Source: Bidens hawaiensis (lineage: Eukaryota; Streptophyta; Magnoliopsida; Asterales; Asteraceae). Taken from it: DNA of 64,000 nucleotides. The stretch lies in assembly GCA_021521415.1 (NCBI GenBank), contig JAIQDT010001107.1, positions 124,001 through 188,000 of the forward strand. The letters run 5' to 3'. The translations under genes and the position numbers were made by a program. The notes beneath the pieces were generated by a model that did no database searches, had not been told where the DNA came from, and saw nothing but the letters and a program-made list of their open reading frames with translations. Below, piece after piece: positions 21,411 to 34,500 of this stretch (position 1 is the stretch's first letter; each line of letters starts with the position of its first letter).

Positions 21411-24400
21411 TTGCGTCACCCCGGGGCCCGTTCGAAATTTTTCCTGTATTGCCAAAGGGGTATGTTCACCGAGCCGAAGAAAAAAACTGAGTATGGGTCG
21501 AACCACTTAATCAGATAAGAAATTCGGTCTAGGAGACTTCCATACAATATTTTTAAAACATACGAAAGAATCGGATCAATAATTATGCCTTGACGCCACC
21601 CCAAGGCCCGTTCAAAATTTTGCCAGTATTGCCAAAGTGGCATGTTCACCGAGTCGGAGAAAGAACTGAGTATGGTTCGAACTACTGAACCGGATCAGAA
21701 ATTTGGTCTTTGAGACTTCCATACAATATTTTATGACCCTACGAAAAAATCAGATCAATAATTATGCCATGACGCCACCCCAGGGCCCGTTCGAAAATTT
21801 GCCAGTATTGGCAAAGGGGTATGTTCACCGAGATGGAGAAAAAACTGAGTATTTGTCGAACCAATGAATCGGATCATAAATTCGGTCTTAAAGACTTCCA
21901 TACAATATATTATAAACAAACGAAAGAATTGGATCAATATTTATGCCCTTGCGTCACCCCGAGGCCCGTTTGAAATTTAGCCAGTAATGCCAAAGGGGTA
22001 TGTTCACCGAGTTAGAGAAAAAACTGAATATGGGTCGAACCACTGAATCAGATCATATATTCGGTCTTGTAGACTTTCATACAATATTTTATAAACATAC
22101 GAAAGAATCGGATCAATAATTATGCCCTGACACCCCGTGGCCCGTTCGAAATTTAGCCAGTATTGCCAAAGGGGTATGTTCACCGAGTCAGAGAAAAACT
22201 GAGTATGGGTCGAACCACTGAATCATATCATATATTCGATCTTGGAGACTTTCATACAATATTTTATAAACATACGAAAGAATCGGATCAATAATTATGC
22301 CCTGACGCCAATCCGGGGCCCGTTCAAAATTTTGCCAGTATTGGCAAAGAGGTATGTTCAGCGAGCCGGAGAAAAAACTGAGTATGGGTCGGACCACTGA
22401 ATCGGATCAGAAGTTCGGTCTTAGAGACTTCCATACAATATTTTATAAACATACGAAAGAATCGGATAAATAATTATGCCCTGACGCCACCCTGAGCCCC
22501 GTTTGAAAGTTTTTCAATATTGCCAAAGGGGCATGTTCACCGAGTCGGAGAAAAAACTGAGTATGGTTCGAACCACTGAATCGGATCATAAATTCGGTCT
22601 TGGAGAGTTCCAAACAATATTTTATTATCCTACGAAAAAATCAGATCAATAATTATGCCTTGATGCCACCTCAGGGCCCGTTCGAAAATTTGCCATTATT
22701 GCCAAATGGGTATGTTCACCGAGATGGAGAAGAAACTGAGTATTTGTCGAACCAATGAATCGGATCATAAATTCGGTCTTGAAGACTTCCATACAATATA
22801 TTATAAACACACGAAAGAATTGGATCAATAATTATGCCCTTGCGTTACCCCGGGGCCCGTTCGAAATTTTTCCTGTATTGCCAAAGGGGTATGTTCACCG
22901 AGCCGGAGTAAAAAACTGAGTATGGGTTGAACCACTTAATCAGATAAGAAATTCGGTCTAGGAGACTTCCATATAATATTTTTTAAACATACGAAAGAAT
23001 CGGATCAATAATTATGCCATGACGCCACCCCAAGGCCCGTTCGAAATTTTTCCAGCATTGCCAAAGGGGCATGTTCACCGAGTCGGAGAAAGAACCGAGT
23101 ATGGTTCGAACCACTGAACCGGATCAGAAATTTGGTCTTTGAGAGTTCCATACAATATTTTATGACCCTACGAAAAAATCAGATCAATAATTATTCCATG
23201 ACGTAAGCCCAGGGCCCGTTCGAAAATTTGCCAGAATTGCCAAAGGGGTATGTTCACCGAGATGGAGAAAAAACTGAGTATTTGTCAAACCAATGAATCG
23301 GATCCTATTTTCGGTCTTGGAGACTTCCATACAATATTTTATAAACATACGAAAGAATCGGATCAATAATTATGCCCTGACGCAACCTCGGGGCCCGTTC
23401 GAAATTTAGCCAGTATTGCCAAAGAGGTATGTTAACCGAGTCAGAGAAAAAACTGAGTATGGGTCGAACCACTGAATCAGATCATATATTCGGTCTTGGA
23501 GACTTTCATACAATATTTTATAAACATACCAAAGAATCGGATCAATAATTATGCCCTGACGCCAATCCGGGGCCCGTTCGAAATTTTGCCAGCATTGGCA
23601 AAGCGCTATGTTCAGCGAGCCGGAGAAAAAACTGAGTATGGGTCAAACCACTGAATCGGATCAGAAATTCGGTCTTAGAGACTTCCAAACAATATTTTAT
23701 AAACATACGAAAGAATCGGGTCAATAATTATGCCCTGAAGCCACCCCGAGCCCCGTTTGAAAGTTTTCCAATATTACCAAAGGGGTATGTTCACCGAGAC
23801 GGAGAAAAAACTGAGTATCGGTCGAACCACTGAATCGGATAATAAATTCGGTCTTGGAGAGTTCCAAACAATATTTTATTACCCTACGAAAGAATCAGAT
23901 CAATAATTATGCCTTGACGCCACCCCGGGGCCCATTCGAAATTTTGCCAGTATTGCCAAAGGGGTATGTTCACCGAGTCGGAGAAAAAACTGAGTATGGG
24001 TCGAACCACTGAATCGGATCATAAATTCGGTCTTGAAGACTTCCATACAATATATTATAAACACACGAAAGAATTGGATCAATAATTATGCCCTTGCGTT
24101 ACCCCGGGGCCCGTTCGAAATTTTTCCTGTATTGCCAAAGGGGTATGTTCACCAAGCCGGAGAAAAAACTGAGTATGGGTCGAACCAGTTAATCAGATAA
24201 GAAATTCGGTCTTGGAGACTTCCATACAATATTTTTTAAACATACGATAGAATCGGATCAATAATTATGCCCTGGCCCCACCCCAAGGCCAGTTCGAAAT
24301 TTTGCCAGTATTGTCAAAGGAGCATGTTCACCGAGTCGGAGAAAAAACTGAGTATGGTTCGAACCACTGAACCGGATCAGAAATTCGGTCTTAAAGACTT

Positions 24401-27400
24401 CCATACAATATTTTATTAACATACGAAAGAATCTGATCAATAATTATGCCCTGACGCCACCCCGAGCCCCGTTTGAAAGTTTTCCAATATTGCCAAAGGG
24501 GTATGTTCACCGAGACGGAGAAAAAACTGAGTATAGGTCGAACCACTGAATCGGATAATAAATTCGGTCTTGGAGAGTTCCAAACAATATTTTATTACCC
24601 TACGAAAGAATCAGATCAATAATTATGCCTTGACGCCACCCCGGGGCCCATTCGAAATTTTGCCAGTATTGCCAAAGGGGTATGTTCACCGAGTCGGAGA
24701 AAAAACTGAGTATGGGTCGAACCACTGAATCGGATCATAAATTCGGTCTTGAAGACTTCCATACAATATATTATAAACACACGAAAGAATTGGATCAATA
24801 ATTATGCCCTTGCGTTACCCCGGGGCCCGTTCGAAATTTTTCCTGTATTGCCAAAGGGGTATGTTCACCAAGCCGGAGAAAAAACTGAGTATGGGTCGAA
24901 CCAGTTAATCAGATAAGAAATTCGGTCTTGGAGACTTCCATACAATATTTTTTAAACATACGATAGAATCGGATCAATAATTATGCCCTGGCCCCACCCC
25001 AAGGCCAGTTCGAAATTTTGCCTGTATTGTCAAAGGAGCATGTTCACCGAGTCGGAGAAAAAACTGAGTATGGTTCGAACCACTGAACCGGATCAGAAAT
25101 TCGGTCTTAAAGACTTCCATACGATATTTTATTAACATACGAAAGAATCTGATCAATAATTATGCCCTAACGCCACCCCGAGCCCCGTTTGAAAGTTTTC
25201 CAATATTGCCAAAGGGGTATGTTCACCGAGACGGAGAAAAAACTGAGTATAGGTCGAACCACTGAATCGGATCATAAATTCGGTCTTGGAGACTTCCATA
25301 CAATATTTTATGACCCTACGAAAAAATCAGATCAATAATTATGCCATGACGCCACCCCAGGGCCCGTTCGAAAATTTGCCAGTATTGCCAAAGGGGTATG
25401 TTTACCGAGATGGAGAAAAAACTGAGTATTTGTCGAACCAATGAATCGGATCATAAATTTGGTCTTGAAGACTTCCATACAATATATTATAAACACACGA
25501 AAGAATTGGATCAATATTTAAGCCCTTGCGTCACCCCGGGGCCCGTTTGAAATTTAGCCAGTAATGCCAAAGGGATATGTTCACCGAGTTAGATAAAAAA
25601 CTGAATATGGGTCGAACCACTGAATCAGATCATATATTCGGTCTTGGAGACTTTCATACAATATTTTATAAACATACGAAAGAATCGGATCAATAATTAT
25701 GCCCTGACACAACCCCGTGGCCCGTTCGAAATTTAGCCAGTATTGCCAAAGGGGTATGTTCACCGAGTTAGAGAAAAACTGAGTATGGGTCGAACCACTG
25801 AATCAGATCATATATTCGGTCTTGGAGACTTTCATACAATATTTTATAAACATACGAAAGAATCGGATCAATAATTATGCCCTGACGCCAATCCGGGGCC
25901 CGTTAAAAATTTTGCCAGTATTGGCAAAGCGGCATGTTCAGCGAGCCGGAGAAAAAACAGAGTATGGGTCAAACCACTGAATCGGATCAGAAATTCGGTC
26001 TTAGAGACTTCCATACAATATTTTATAAACATACGAAATAATTGGGTCACTAATTATGCCCTTTCGTCATCCCGGGGCCCGTTCGAAATTTTGCCTGTAT
26101 TGACAAAGGGATATGTTCACCGAGGCGGAGAAAAAGGTGAGTATGGGTCGAACCACTGAATCGGATCATAAATTCGGTCTTGAAGACTTCCATACAATAT
26201 TTTATAAACATACGAAAGAATCAGATTAATAATTAAGCCCTGATGCCACCCTAGGCCCCATTTGAAAATTTTCCAATATTGTCAAAGGGGTATGTTCACC
26301 GAGCCGGAGAAAAAACTGAGTATGGGTCGAACCACTGAATCGGATCATAAATTCGGTCGTGGTGACTTCCATACAATATTTTATTACCATACGAAAGAAA
26401 TCAGATCAATAAATATGCACTGATGCCACCCCGGGCCTATTCGAAATTTTGCCTGTATTGCCAAAGGGGTATGTTCACCGAGTCGGAGATAAAACTGAGT
26501 ATGGGTCAAACCACTGAATCGGATCATAAATTCGGTCTTGAAGACTTCTATACAATATTTTATAAACACACGTAATAATTGGGTCAATAATTATGCCCTT
26601 GCGTCTCCCCGGAGCCCGTTCGAAATTTTTCCTGTATTGCCAAAGGGGTAAGTTCACCGAGCCGAAGAAAAAACTGAGTATGGGTCGAAACACTTAATCA
26701 GATAAGAAATTCGGTCTTGGATACTTCCATACAATATTTTTTAAACATACGAAAGAATCGGATCAATAATTATGCCCTGACGCCACCCCGGGGACCGTTC
26801 AAAATTTTGTCTGTATTGCCAAAGGGGTATGTTAACCTAACTAGAGAAAAAACTAAGTATGGGTCGAACCACAGTATCGGATCAGAAATTCGGTCTTGGA
26901 GACTTCCATACAATATTTTTTAAACATACGAAAGAATCGAATCAATAATTATGCCCTGACGCCACCCCGAGGCCCGTTCGAAATTTTGCCAGTATTGCCA
27001 AAGGGGTATGTTCACCGATATGGAGAAAAAACTGAGTATTTGTCAAACCAATGAATCGGATCATATATTCGGTCTTGGAGACTTCCATACAATATTTTAT
27101 AAACATACGAAAAAATCAGATCAATAATTATGTCCTGACGCCACCCCGGGGCCCGTTCGAAATTTTGACAGTATTGCCAAAGGGGTATGTTCACCGAGCT
27201 GGAGAAAACACTTAGTATGGGTAGAACCACTGAATCGGATCAGAAATTCGGTCTTAGAGACTTCCATACAATATTTTATAAACATACGAAAGAATCGGAT
27301 CGATAATTATGCCCTGACGCCACCCCGGAGCCCGTTCGAAATTTTGCTAGTATTGCCAAAAACTGAGTATGGTTCGAACCACTGAATCGGATCAGAAATT

Positions 27401-30366
27401 CGGTCTTTGAGACATCCATACAATATTTTATAAACATACGAAAGAATCAGATTAATAATTAAGCCCTGACGCCACCCCGGGCCCCGTTTGAAAATTTTCC
27501 AATATTGTCAAAGGGGTATGTTCACCGAGCCGGAGAAAAAATTGAGTATGGGTCGAACCAATGAATCGGATCATAAATTCGGTCTTGGAGACTTCCATAC
27601 ATTATTTTATTACCATACGAAAGTAATCAGATCAATAAATATGCACTGATGCCACCCCTGGGCCCATTCGAAATTTTGCCTGTAATGCCAAATGGGTATG
27701 TTCACCGAGTCGGAGAAAAAACTGAGTATTGGTCGAACCACTGAATCGGATCATAAATTCGGTCTTGAAGACTTCCATACGTTATTTTATAAACACACGT
27801 AATAATTGGGTCAATAATTATGCACTTGCGTCACCCCGAGGCCCGTTCGAAATTTTTCCTGTATTGCCAAAGGGGTAAGTTAACCGAGCCGGAGAAAAAA
27901 CTGCGTGTGGGTCGAACCACTGAATCAGATAAGAAATTCAGTCTTGGAGACTTCCATACAATATTTTTTAAACATACGAAAGAATCGGATCAATAATTAT
28001 GCCCTGGCGCCACCCCGGGGACCGTTCAAAATTTTGCCAGTATTGCCAAAGGGGTATGTTAACCTCACCGGAGAAAAAACTAAGTATGGGTCGAACCACA
28101 GAATCGGATCAGAAATTCGGTCTTGAAGACTTCCGTACAATATTTTTTAAACATACGAAAGAATCGGATCGATAATTATGCCCTGACGCCACCCCAAGGC
28201 CCGTTCGAAATTTTGCCAGTATTGCCAATGAGACATGTTCACCGAGTCGGAGAAAAAAATGAGTATGTGTCGAACCATTGAACCGGATCAGAAATTTGGT
28301 TTTGGAGACTTCCATAAATATTTTATGACCCTACGAAAAATTCAGATCAATAATTATGCCCTAACGCCACCTCGCTGCCCGTTCGAAATTTTGCCAGTAT
28401 TGCCAAAGGGGTATGTTCACCAAGATGGAGAAAAAACTGGTTATTTGTCAACCCAATGAATCGGATCATATATTCGGTCTTGGAGACTTCCATTTAATAT
28501 TTTATAAACATACGAAAAAATCAGATCAATAATTATGTCCTGACGCCACGCCGGGGCCCGTTCGAAATTTAGCCAGTATTACCAAAGTGGTATGTTCACA
28601 GAGCCGGAGAAAACACTTAGTATGGGTAGAACCACTGAATCGGATCAGAAATTCGGTCTTGGAGACTTTCATACAATATTTTTTAAACATACGAAAGAAT
28701 CGGATCAATAATTATGCCCTGACGCCACCCCGGGGCCCATTCGAAATTTTGCCAATATAGCCAAAAGGGTATGTTCACCGAGTCGGAGAAAAAACAGAGT
28801 ATGGGTCGAACCACTGAATCGGATCATAAATTCAGTCTTGAAGACTTCCATACAATATATTATAAATACACGAAAGAATTGGATCAATAATTATGCCCTT
28901 GCGCCACCCCGGGGACCGTTCGAAATTTTACCAGTATTGCCAAAGGGGTATGTTAACCTAACCGGGGATAAAACTAAGTATGGGTCGAACCACAGAATCG
29001 AATCAGAAATTCAGTCTTGGAGACTTCCATACAATATTTTATAAACATACGAAAAAATCGGATCAATAATTTACCATGACGCCACCCCAAGGCCCGTAAG
29101 AAATTTTGCCAGTATTGCCAATGAGGCATGTTCACCGAGTCGGAGAAAAAACTGAGTATGGGTCGAACCACTGAACCGGATCAGAAATTTGGTTTTGGAG
29201 ACATCCATACAATATTTTATGACCTTACGAAAAATTTAGATCAATAATTATGCCCTGACGCCACCCCAAGGCCCGTTCGAAATTTTGTCAGTATTGCCAA
29301 AGGAGTATGTTCACCGAGATGGAGAAAAACTGAGTATTTGTCGAACCAATGAATCGGATCATAAATTCGGTCTTGATGACTTCCAAACAATATTTTATTA
29401 CCCTACGAAAAAATCAGATCAATAATTGTGCACTTATCCCACCCCGGGGTCCATTCGAAATTTTGCCCGTATTGCCAAATGGGTATGTTCACCGAGTCGG
29501 AGAAAAAACAGAGTATGGGTCGAACCACTGAATTGGATCATAAATTCGGTCTTGAAGACTTCCATACAATATTTTATAAACATACGAAAGAATTGGGTCA
29601 ATAATTATGCCCTTGCGTCACCCTGGGGCCCGTTCGAAATTTTGCCTGTATTGCCAAAGGGTTAAGTTCACCGAGCCGGAGAAAAAACTGAGTATGGGTC
29701 GAACCACTTAATCAGATAAGAAATTCGGTCTTGGATACTTCCATACTTTTTTTTTAAACATACGAAAGAATCGGATCAAAAATTATGCCCTGGCGCCACC
29801 CCGGGGCCCGTTCGAAATTTTGCCAGTATTGCCAAAGGGGTATGTTCACCGAGCAGGAGAAAAAACTTAGTATGGGTCGATCACTGAATCGGATCATATA
29901 TTCGGTCTTGGGGACTTCCATACAATATTTTATAAACATACGTAAGAATCGGATCAATAATTATGCCCTGACGCCACCCAAGACTCGTTCTAAATTTTGC
30001 CAGTATTGCCAAAGGGGTATGTTCACCGAAATGGAGAAAAAATTGAGTATGGGTCGAACCACTGAATCGGATGATATATTCGGTCTTGGAGACTTCCATA
30101 CAATATTTTATAAACATACGAAAGAATCGGATCAATAATTATGCTCTGACTCCACCTCGGGGCCCGTTCGAAATTTTGCCATTATTGCCAAAGGGGTATT
30201 TTCACCGAGCCGGATAAAAAACTGAGTATGGGTCGAACCACTGAATCAGATCAGAAATTCGGTCTTGGAGACTCCCATACAATATTTTATAAACATACTA
30301 AAGAATCGGATTAATAATTAAGCCCTGACGCCACCCCTGGCCCCGTTTGAAAATTTTTCAATATTG
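21411..30366 (+). repeat. Satellite array block 2 (~179-bp monomers)
   Basis: About 50 monomers in the same orientation and phase as block 1; the sequence resumes exactly at TTGCGTCACCCCGGGG. Monomers differ by scattered substitutions and 1-3-bp indels. A few are shortened, for example one near 27350 lacks the GGGGTATGTTCACCGAG part. The block ends at the solo LTR at 30367. Confidence 0.97.
23745..25260 (+). repeat. Four-monomer higher-order repeat, ~716-bp period
   Basis: Two nearly identical copies (about 23745-24460 and 24461-25176) start at the CGAGCCCCGTTTGAAAG variant. A third partial copy extends to about 25260 before diverging. The only differences I see between copies are single bases. 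Confidence 0.85.
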
Positions 30367-30764
30367 TGTAAGGCCCCGAACCCGGTAGCCTTACTTTAGC
30401 GTCGGATTTACTCATAAACACAGTTCTTACAAATCAGAGTTCATTAAAACTTTGCGGAATATAAAAGCTTTCATTAAACATTTCATAACAAAACACGTCT
30501 TGGCTTAAAACATCATGTTGTCTTTCAAAATAAACGAAACATTAAACTTAAAAGTCTTGAGTCTTCCGATGCCAGCCTCTTATTCTGTGCCATGTGTCTC
30601 CTCAAGCGAACTGCCTCTTCCTACTCACCTGCGTGCTTACTAAAAGTCAGCTACGCTGAGTGAGTTCTAGTTAATCAGGCAACATACAATTTATTCCCAT
30701 ATATTTCGTCCCGTATCCGAAGACACATATTACTACCTTAACCTCGTATAAATATCCATAGGAG

Positions 30765-30950
30765 GATCGTCACGTAATATCTATTAAAAGAACCATTACC
30801 ATTACCATACTATATATAATTTCCATAGGAGGAACACTCTGTATACTTTCCATAGAAGGAACACTTTACTATCCATAGAAGGAACACTATACTTTCCATA
30901 GAAGGAACACTATACTTTCCATAGAAGGAACACTATCTATAAGTTATTAT
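30765..30950. repeat. 23-bp minisatellite in solo LTR 2
   Basis: Units of TTTCCATAGAAGGAACACTA type, about five copies plus degenerate ones (CCATAGGAGGA). It occupies the place that holds the 33-bp repeat in solo LTR 1 and the 52-bp repeat in the two-LTR element, with no obvious sequence relationship. Confidence 0.82.
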
Positions 30951-30981
30951 TTAATATCCATGTAAGGAGTTAATCACTTCC

Positions 30982-31136
30982 CTTGACGATACGTGCAATA
31001 TCCGAAGATCGTTCACGTACCGACAAGCTTTCATTCATAATGTTCATACATCATCCTTACATTACATACGATATTAATATCTTTATTTATATCCTGACAG
31101 TACGTGCAATATCCGAAGATCGTTCACGTACCGTCA
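30982..31136. other. Two conserved-loop hairpins in solo LTR 2
   Basis: The first (30982-31027) runs from CTTGACGATACGTG to CACGTACCGACAAG, the second (31095-31136) from TGACAGTACGTG to CACGTACCGTCA. Both enclose CAATATCCGAAGATCGTT. Confidence 0.78.
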
Positions 31137-31403
31137 AGCAATCAATCGTATCTATCACATATATCATACACGACATAAACTTACCATTTAAGGTAAGTGT
31201 ATTAACTATCACATTGAGTATGCACGTAGCCCCGAAAACATAACAAGGAATGGGGCTAGAAACTCACCTGAATCCTGTTACGCTCTCCGTTAATAGTTAC
31301 TCCATTCTTGAGCTGTGCACGGCTAAATGTATAAAATTTACACTTATCAATTAACTACTACTACTCATGTTGTATTTCTATCTTTGTATGACCCACAACG
31401 AAC

Positions 31404-31502
31404 GGGGGTCCGGGGGCAGCGCCCCTGGCAGCGGGGTCTAGGGGCGGCAGCCCCTAGCAGGGTCCAAGGGGCAGAGCCCCTGGCTGGGGTCGAGCTGCCA
31501 GG
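31404..31502. other. GC-rich triple hairpin module in solo LTR 2
   Basis: Nearly the same sequence as at 20505-20600, including the CTAGGGGC-ggca-GCCCCTAG stem. The flanking GCGAACTT minisatellite follows at about 31590-31810. Confidence 0.8.
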
Positions 31503-34500
31503 TCAGCTTGGAAAAATTTTATTTCGATTAACTGTCTTAACACATTTTTCATTATATTTTTAATTTATTTTCTAATCGACCTTGGCTTTAGGCGAAGTTA
31601 AACCTCAGGCGAACTTGGCTTTAGGCGAAGTTAAACCTCAGGCGAACTTGGCTTTAGGCGAAGTTAAACCTTAGGCGAACTTAACTTTACAGCTAAGTTG
31701 CCAACAGGCGAACTTAGCTTGCAGGCGAAGTTCATCAGGCGAACTTAGCTTGCAGGCGAAGTTCATCGCTTTGAAGGCGAAGTTGCCCAGATGCAGGCGA
31801 AGTTGCCCAGACAGCCGCTGTTCGGTTTCTTTCCAGCATTTTGAGCGATTTTAACACCCTTTCTATGGTTCAATATCACCCACTACGCTTCCCGACCATT
31901 TTCGGTCGCTTATACACTAAAAAGCTTGGATCTTTAAACTTCAAAGATCAAGAATCATACCTTTTTGGGCTTGTTTGGATCTCGTTTACTTGCTAGCACA
32001 CTAATCGCTCTCTCTCGGACCTGCCCGATTCTTCCCTTGGCTCGGCCGGCCGGCGAAGTTAGTTTGGTATGTGTGTGTTTTGGAGTGTTAGGGAGTTTGG
32101 TGAAAATGAAGATATTTTGGGTTTAGGGGATATTTATATCCTTTAGATCCCATTCTCATTTAACCCATCTCAATTAATCTAAGTCCATAACCCATACCCA
32201 TTACCCAACGCTAGCCCGACCCATACCAACTCCTTATTTATTTATTTATTTCCTGATAACCCGAGTAAACTTTCCATCTATTATTAAGTAATATAATTAA
32301 TATTATTTTGGAAATTTCGGGATGTTACATATTGCCAAAGGGGTATGTTCACCGAGACGGAGAAAAAACTGAGTATGGGTCGAACCACTGAATCGGATCA
32401 TAAATTCGGTCTTGGAGACCTCCAAACAATATTTTATTACCCTACGAAAGAAATCGGATCAATATATATGCACTTATCCCACCCCGGGGTCCATTCGAAA
32501 TTTTGCCCGTATTGCCAAATGGGTATATTCACCGAGTCGGAGAAAAAACTGAGTATGGGTCGAACCACTGAATCGGATCATAAATTCGGTCTTGAAGACT
32601 TCCATACAATATTTTATAAACATACGAAATAATTGGGTCAACAATTATGCCCTTGCGTCATCCCGGGGCCTGTTCGAAATTTTGCCTGTATTGCCAAAAG
32701 GTTAAGTTCACCGAGCCGGAGAAAAAACTGAGTATGGGTCGAACCACTGAATATGATCAGAACTTTGGTTTTGGAGACTTTCATACAATATTTTATAAGC
32801 ATACGAAAGAATCGGATCAATAATTATGCCCTGGCGACACAACGGGGCCCGTTCAAATGTGCCATTATTGCCAAAAGGTTATGTTCACCATGCCGGAGAA
32901 AAAACTGAGTATGGGTCGAACCACTGAATCAGATCAGAAATTCGGTCTTGGAGACTTCCATATAATATTTTTAAAACATACGAAAGAATCGAATCATTAA
33001 TTATGCCCTGACGCCACCCCGGGGCCCGTTCGAAATTTTGCCAGTATTGCCAAACGGGTATGTTCACCAAGTCGGAGAAAAACTGAGTATGGGTCGAACC
33101 ACTGAATCGGATCATAAATTCGGTCTTGAAGACTTCCCTACAATATTTTATAAACATACGAAAGAATCGGATGAATAATTAAGCCCTGACGCCACCCCGG
33201 GCCCCGTTTGAAAATTTTCCAATATTGCCAAAGGGGTATGTTCACTGAGATGGAGAAAAACGGATATTTGTCGAACCAATGAATCGGATCATAAATTCGG
33301 TCTTGGAGACTTCCAAACAATATTTTATTACCCTACGAAAGAAATCAGATCAATAATTATGCACTTATCCCACCCCGGGGTCCATTCGAAATTTTACGCG
33401 TATTGCCAAATGGGTATGTTCACCGAGTCGGAGAAAAAACTGAGTATGGGTCGAACCACTGAATCGGATCATAAATTCGATCTTGAAGACTTCCATACAA
33501 TATTTTATAAACATACGAAATAATTGGGTCAATAATTATGCCCTTGCGTCACCCTGGGGCCCGTTCGAAATTTTGCCTTTATTGCCAAAGGGTTAAGTTC
33601 ACCGAGCCGGAGAAAAAACTGAGTATGGGTCGAACCACTTAATCAGATAAGAAATTCGGTCTTGGAGACTTCCATACATCATTTTATAAACATACGAAAG
33701 AATCGGATCAATAATTATGCCCTGGCGCCACCCCGGGGCCCGTTCGAAATTTAGCCAGTATTGCCAAAGAGGTATGTTCACCGAGCCGGAGAAAACACTT
33801 AGTATGGGTAGAACCACTGAATCGGATCAGAAATTCGGTCTTGGATACTTCCATACAATATTTTATAAACATACGAAAAAATCAGATTAATAATTATGCC
33901 CTGACGCCACCCCGGGGCACGTTCTAAATTTAGCCAATATTGCAAAAGGGGTATGTTCACCGAAATGGAGAAAAAATGGAGTATGGGTCGAACCACTGAA
34001 TCAGATCATATATTCGGTCTTGGAGACTTCCATGTAATATTTTATAAACATACGAAAGAATCGGATCAATATTTATGCCCAAACGCCACCCAGGGGCCCG
34101 TTCGAAATTTAGCTAGTATTGCCAATGGGGTATGTTCACCGAGCCGGAGAAAACACTGAGTATAAGTCGAACCACTGAATCGGATGATATATTCGGTCTT
34201 GGAGACTTCCATACAATATTTTATAAACATACGAAAGAATCGGATCAATAATTATGCCCTGACTCCACCTCGGGGCCCGTTCGAAATTTTGCCAGTATTG
34301 CCAAAGGGGTATGTTCACCGAGCCGGATAAAGAACTGAGTATGGGTCGAACCACTTAATCGGATCAGAAATTCGGTCTTGGAGACTCCCATACAATATTT
34401 TATAAACATACGAAAGAATCGGATCAATAATTAAGCCTTGACGCCACCCCGGGCCCCGTTTGAAAATTTTCCAATATTGCCAAAGGGGTATGTTCACCGA

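Larger units (their letters stand above)
30367..32329 (-). mobile_element. Solo LTR 2 (same family), TATTG target duplication
   Basis: A 1,963-bp insertion flanked by TATTG at 30362-30366 and 32330-32334. Termini match the family (TGTAACATCCCGAAATTTCC on the minus strand at its 5' end, GGGGCCTTACA at its 3' end). It carries the same ordered modules as solo LTR 1, but its variable slot has a 23-bp repeat. A related uninterrupted satellite copy of the target lies at about 34475-34479, showing the empty-site sequence. Confidence 0.93.
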
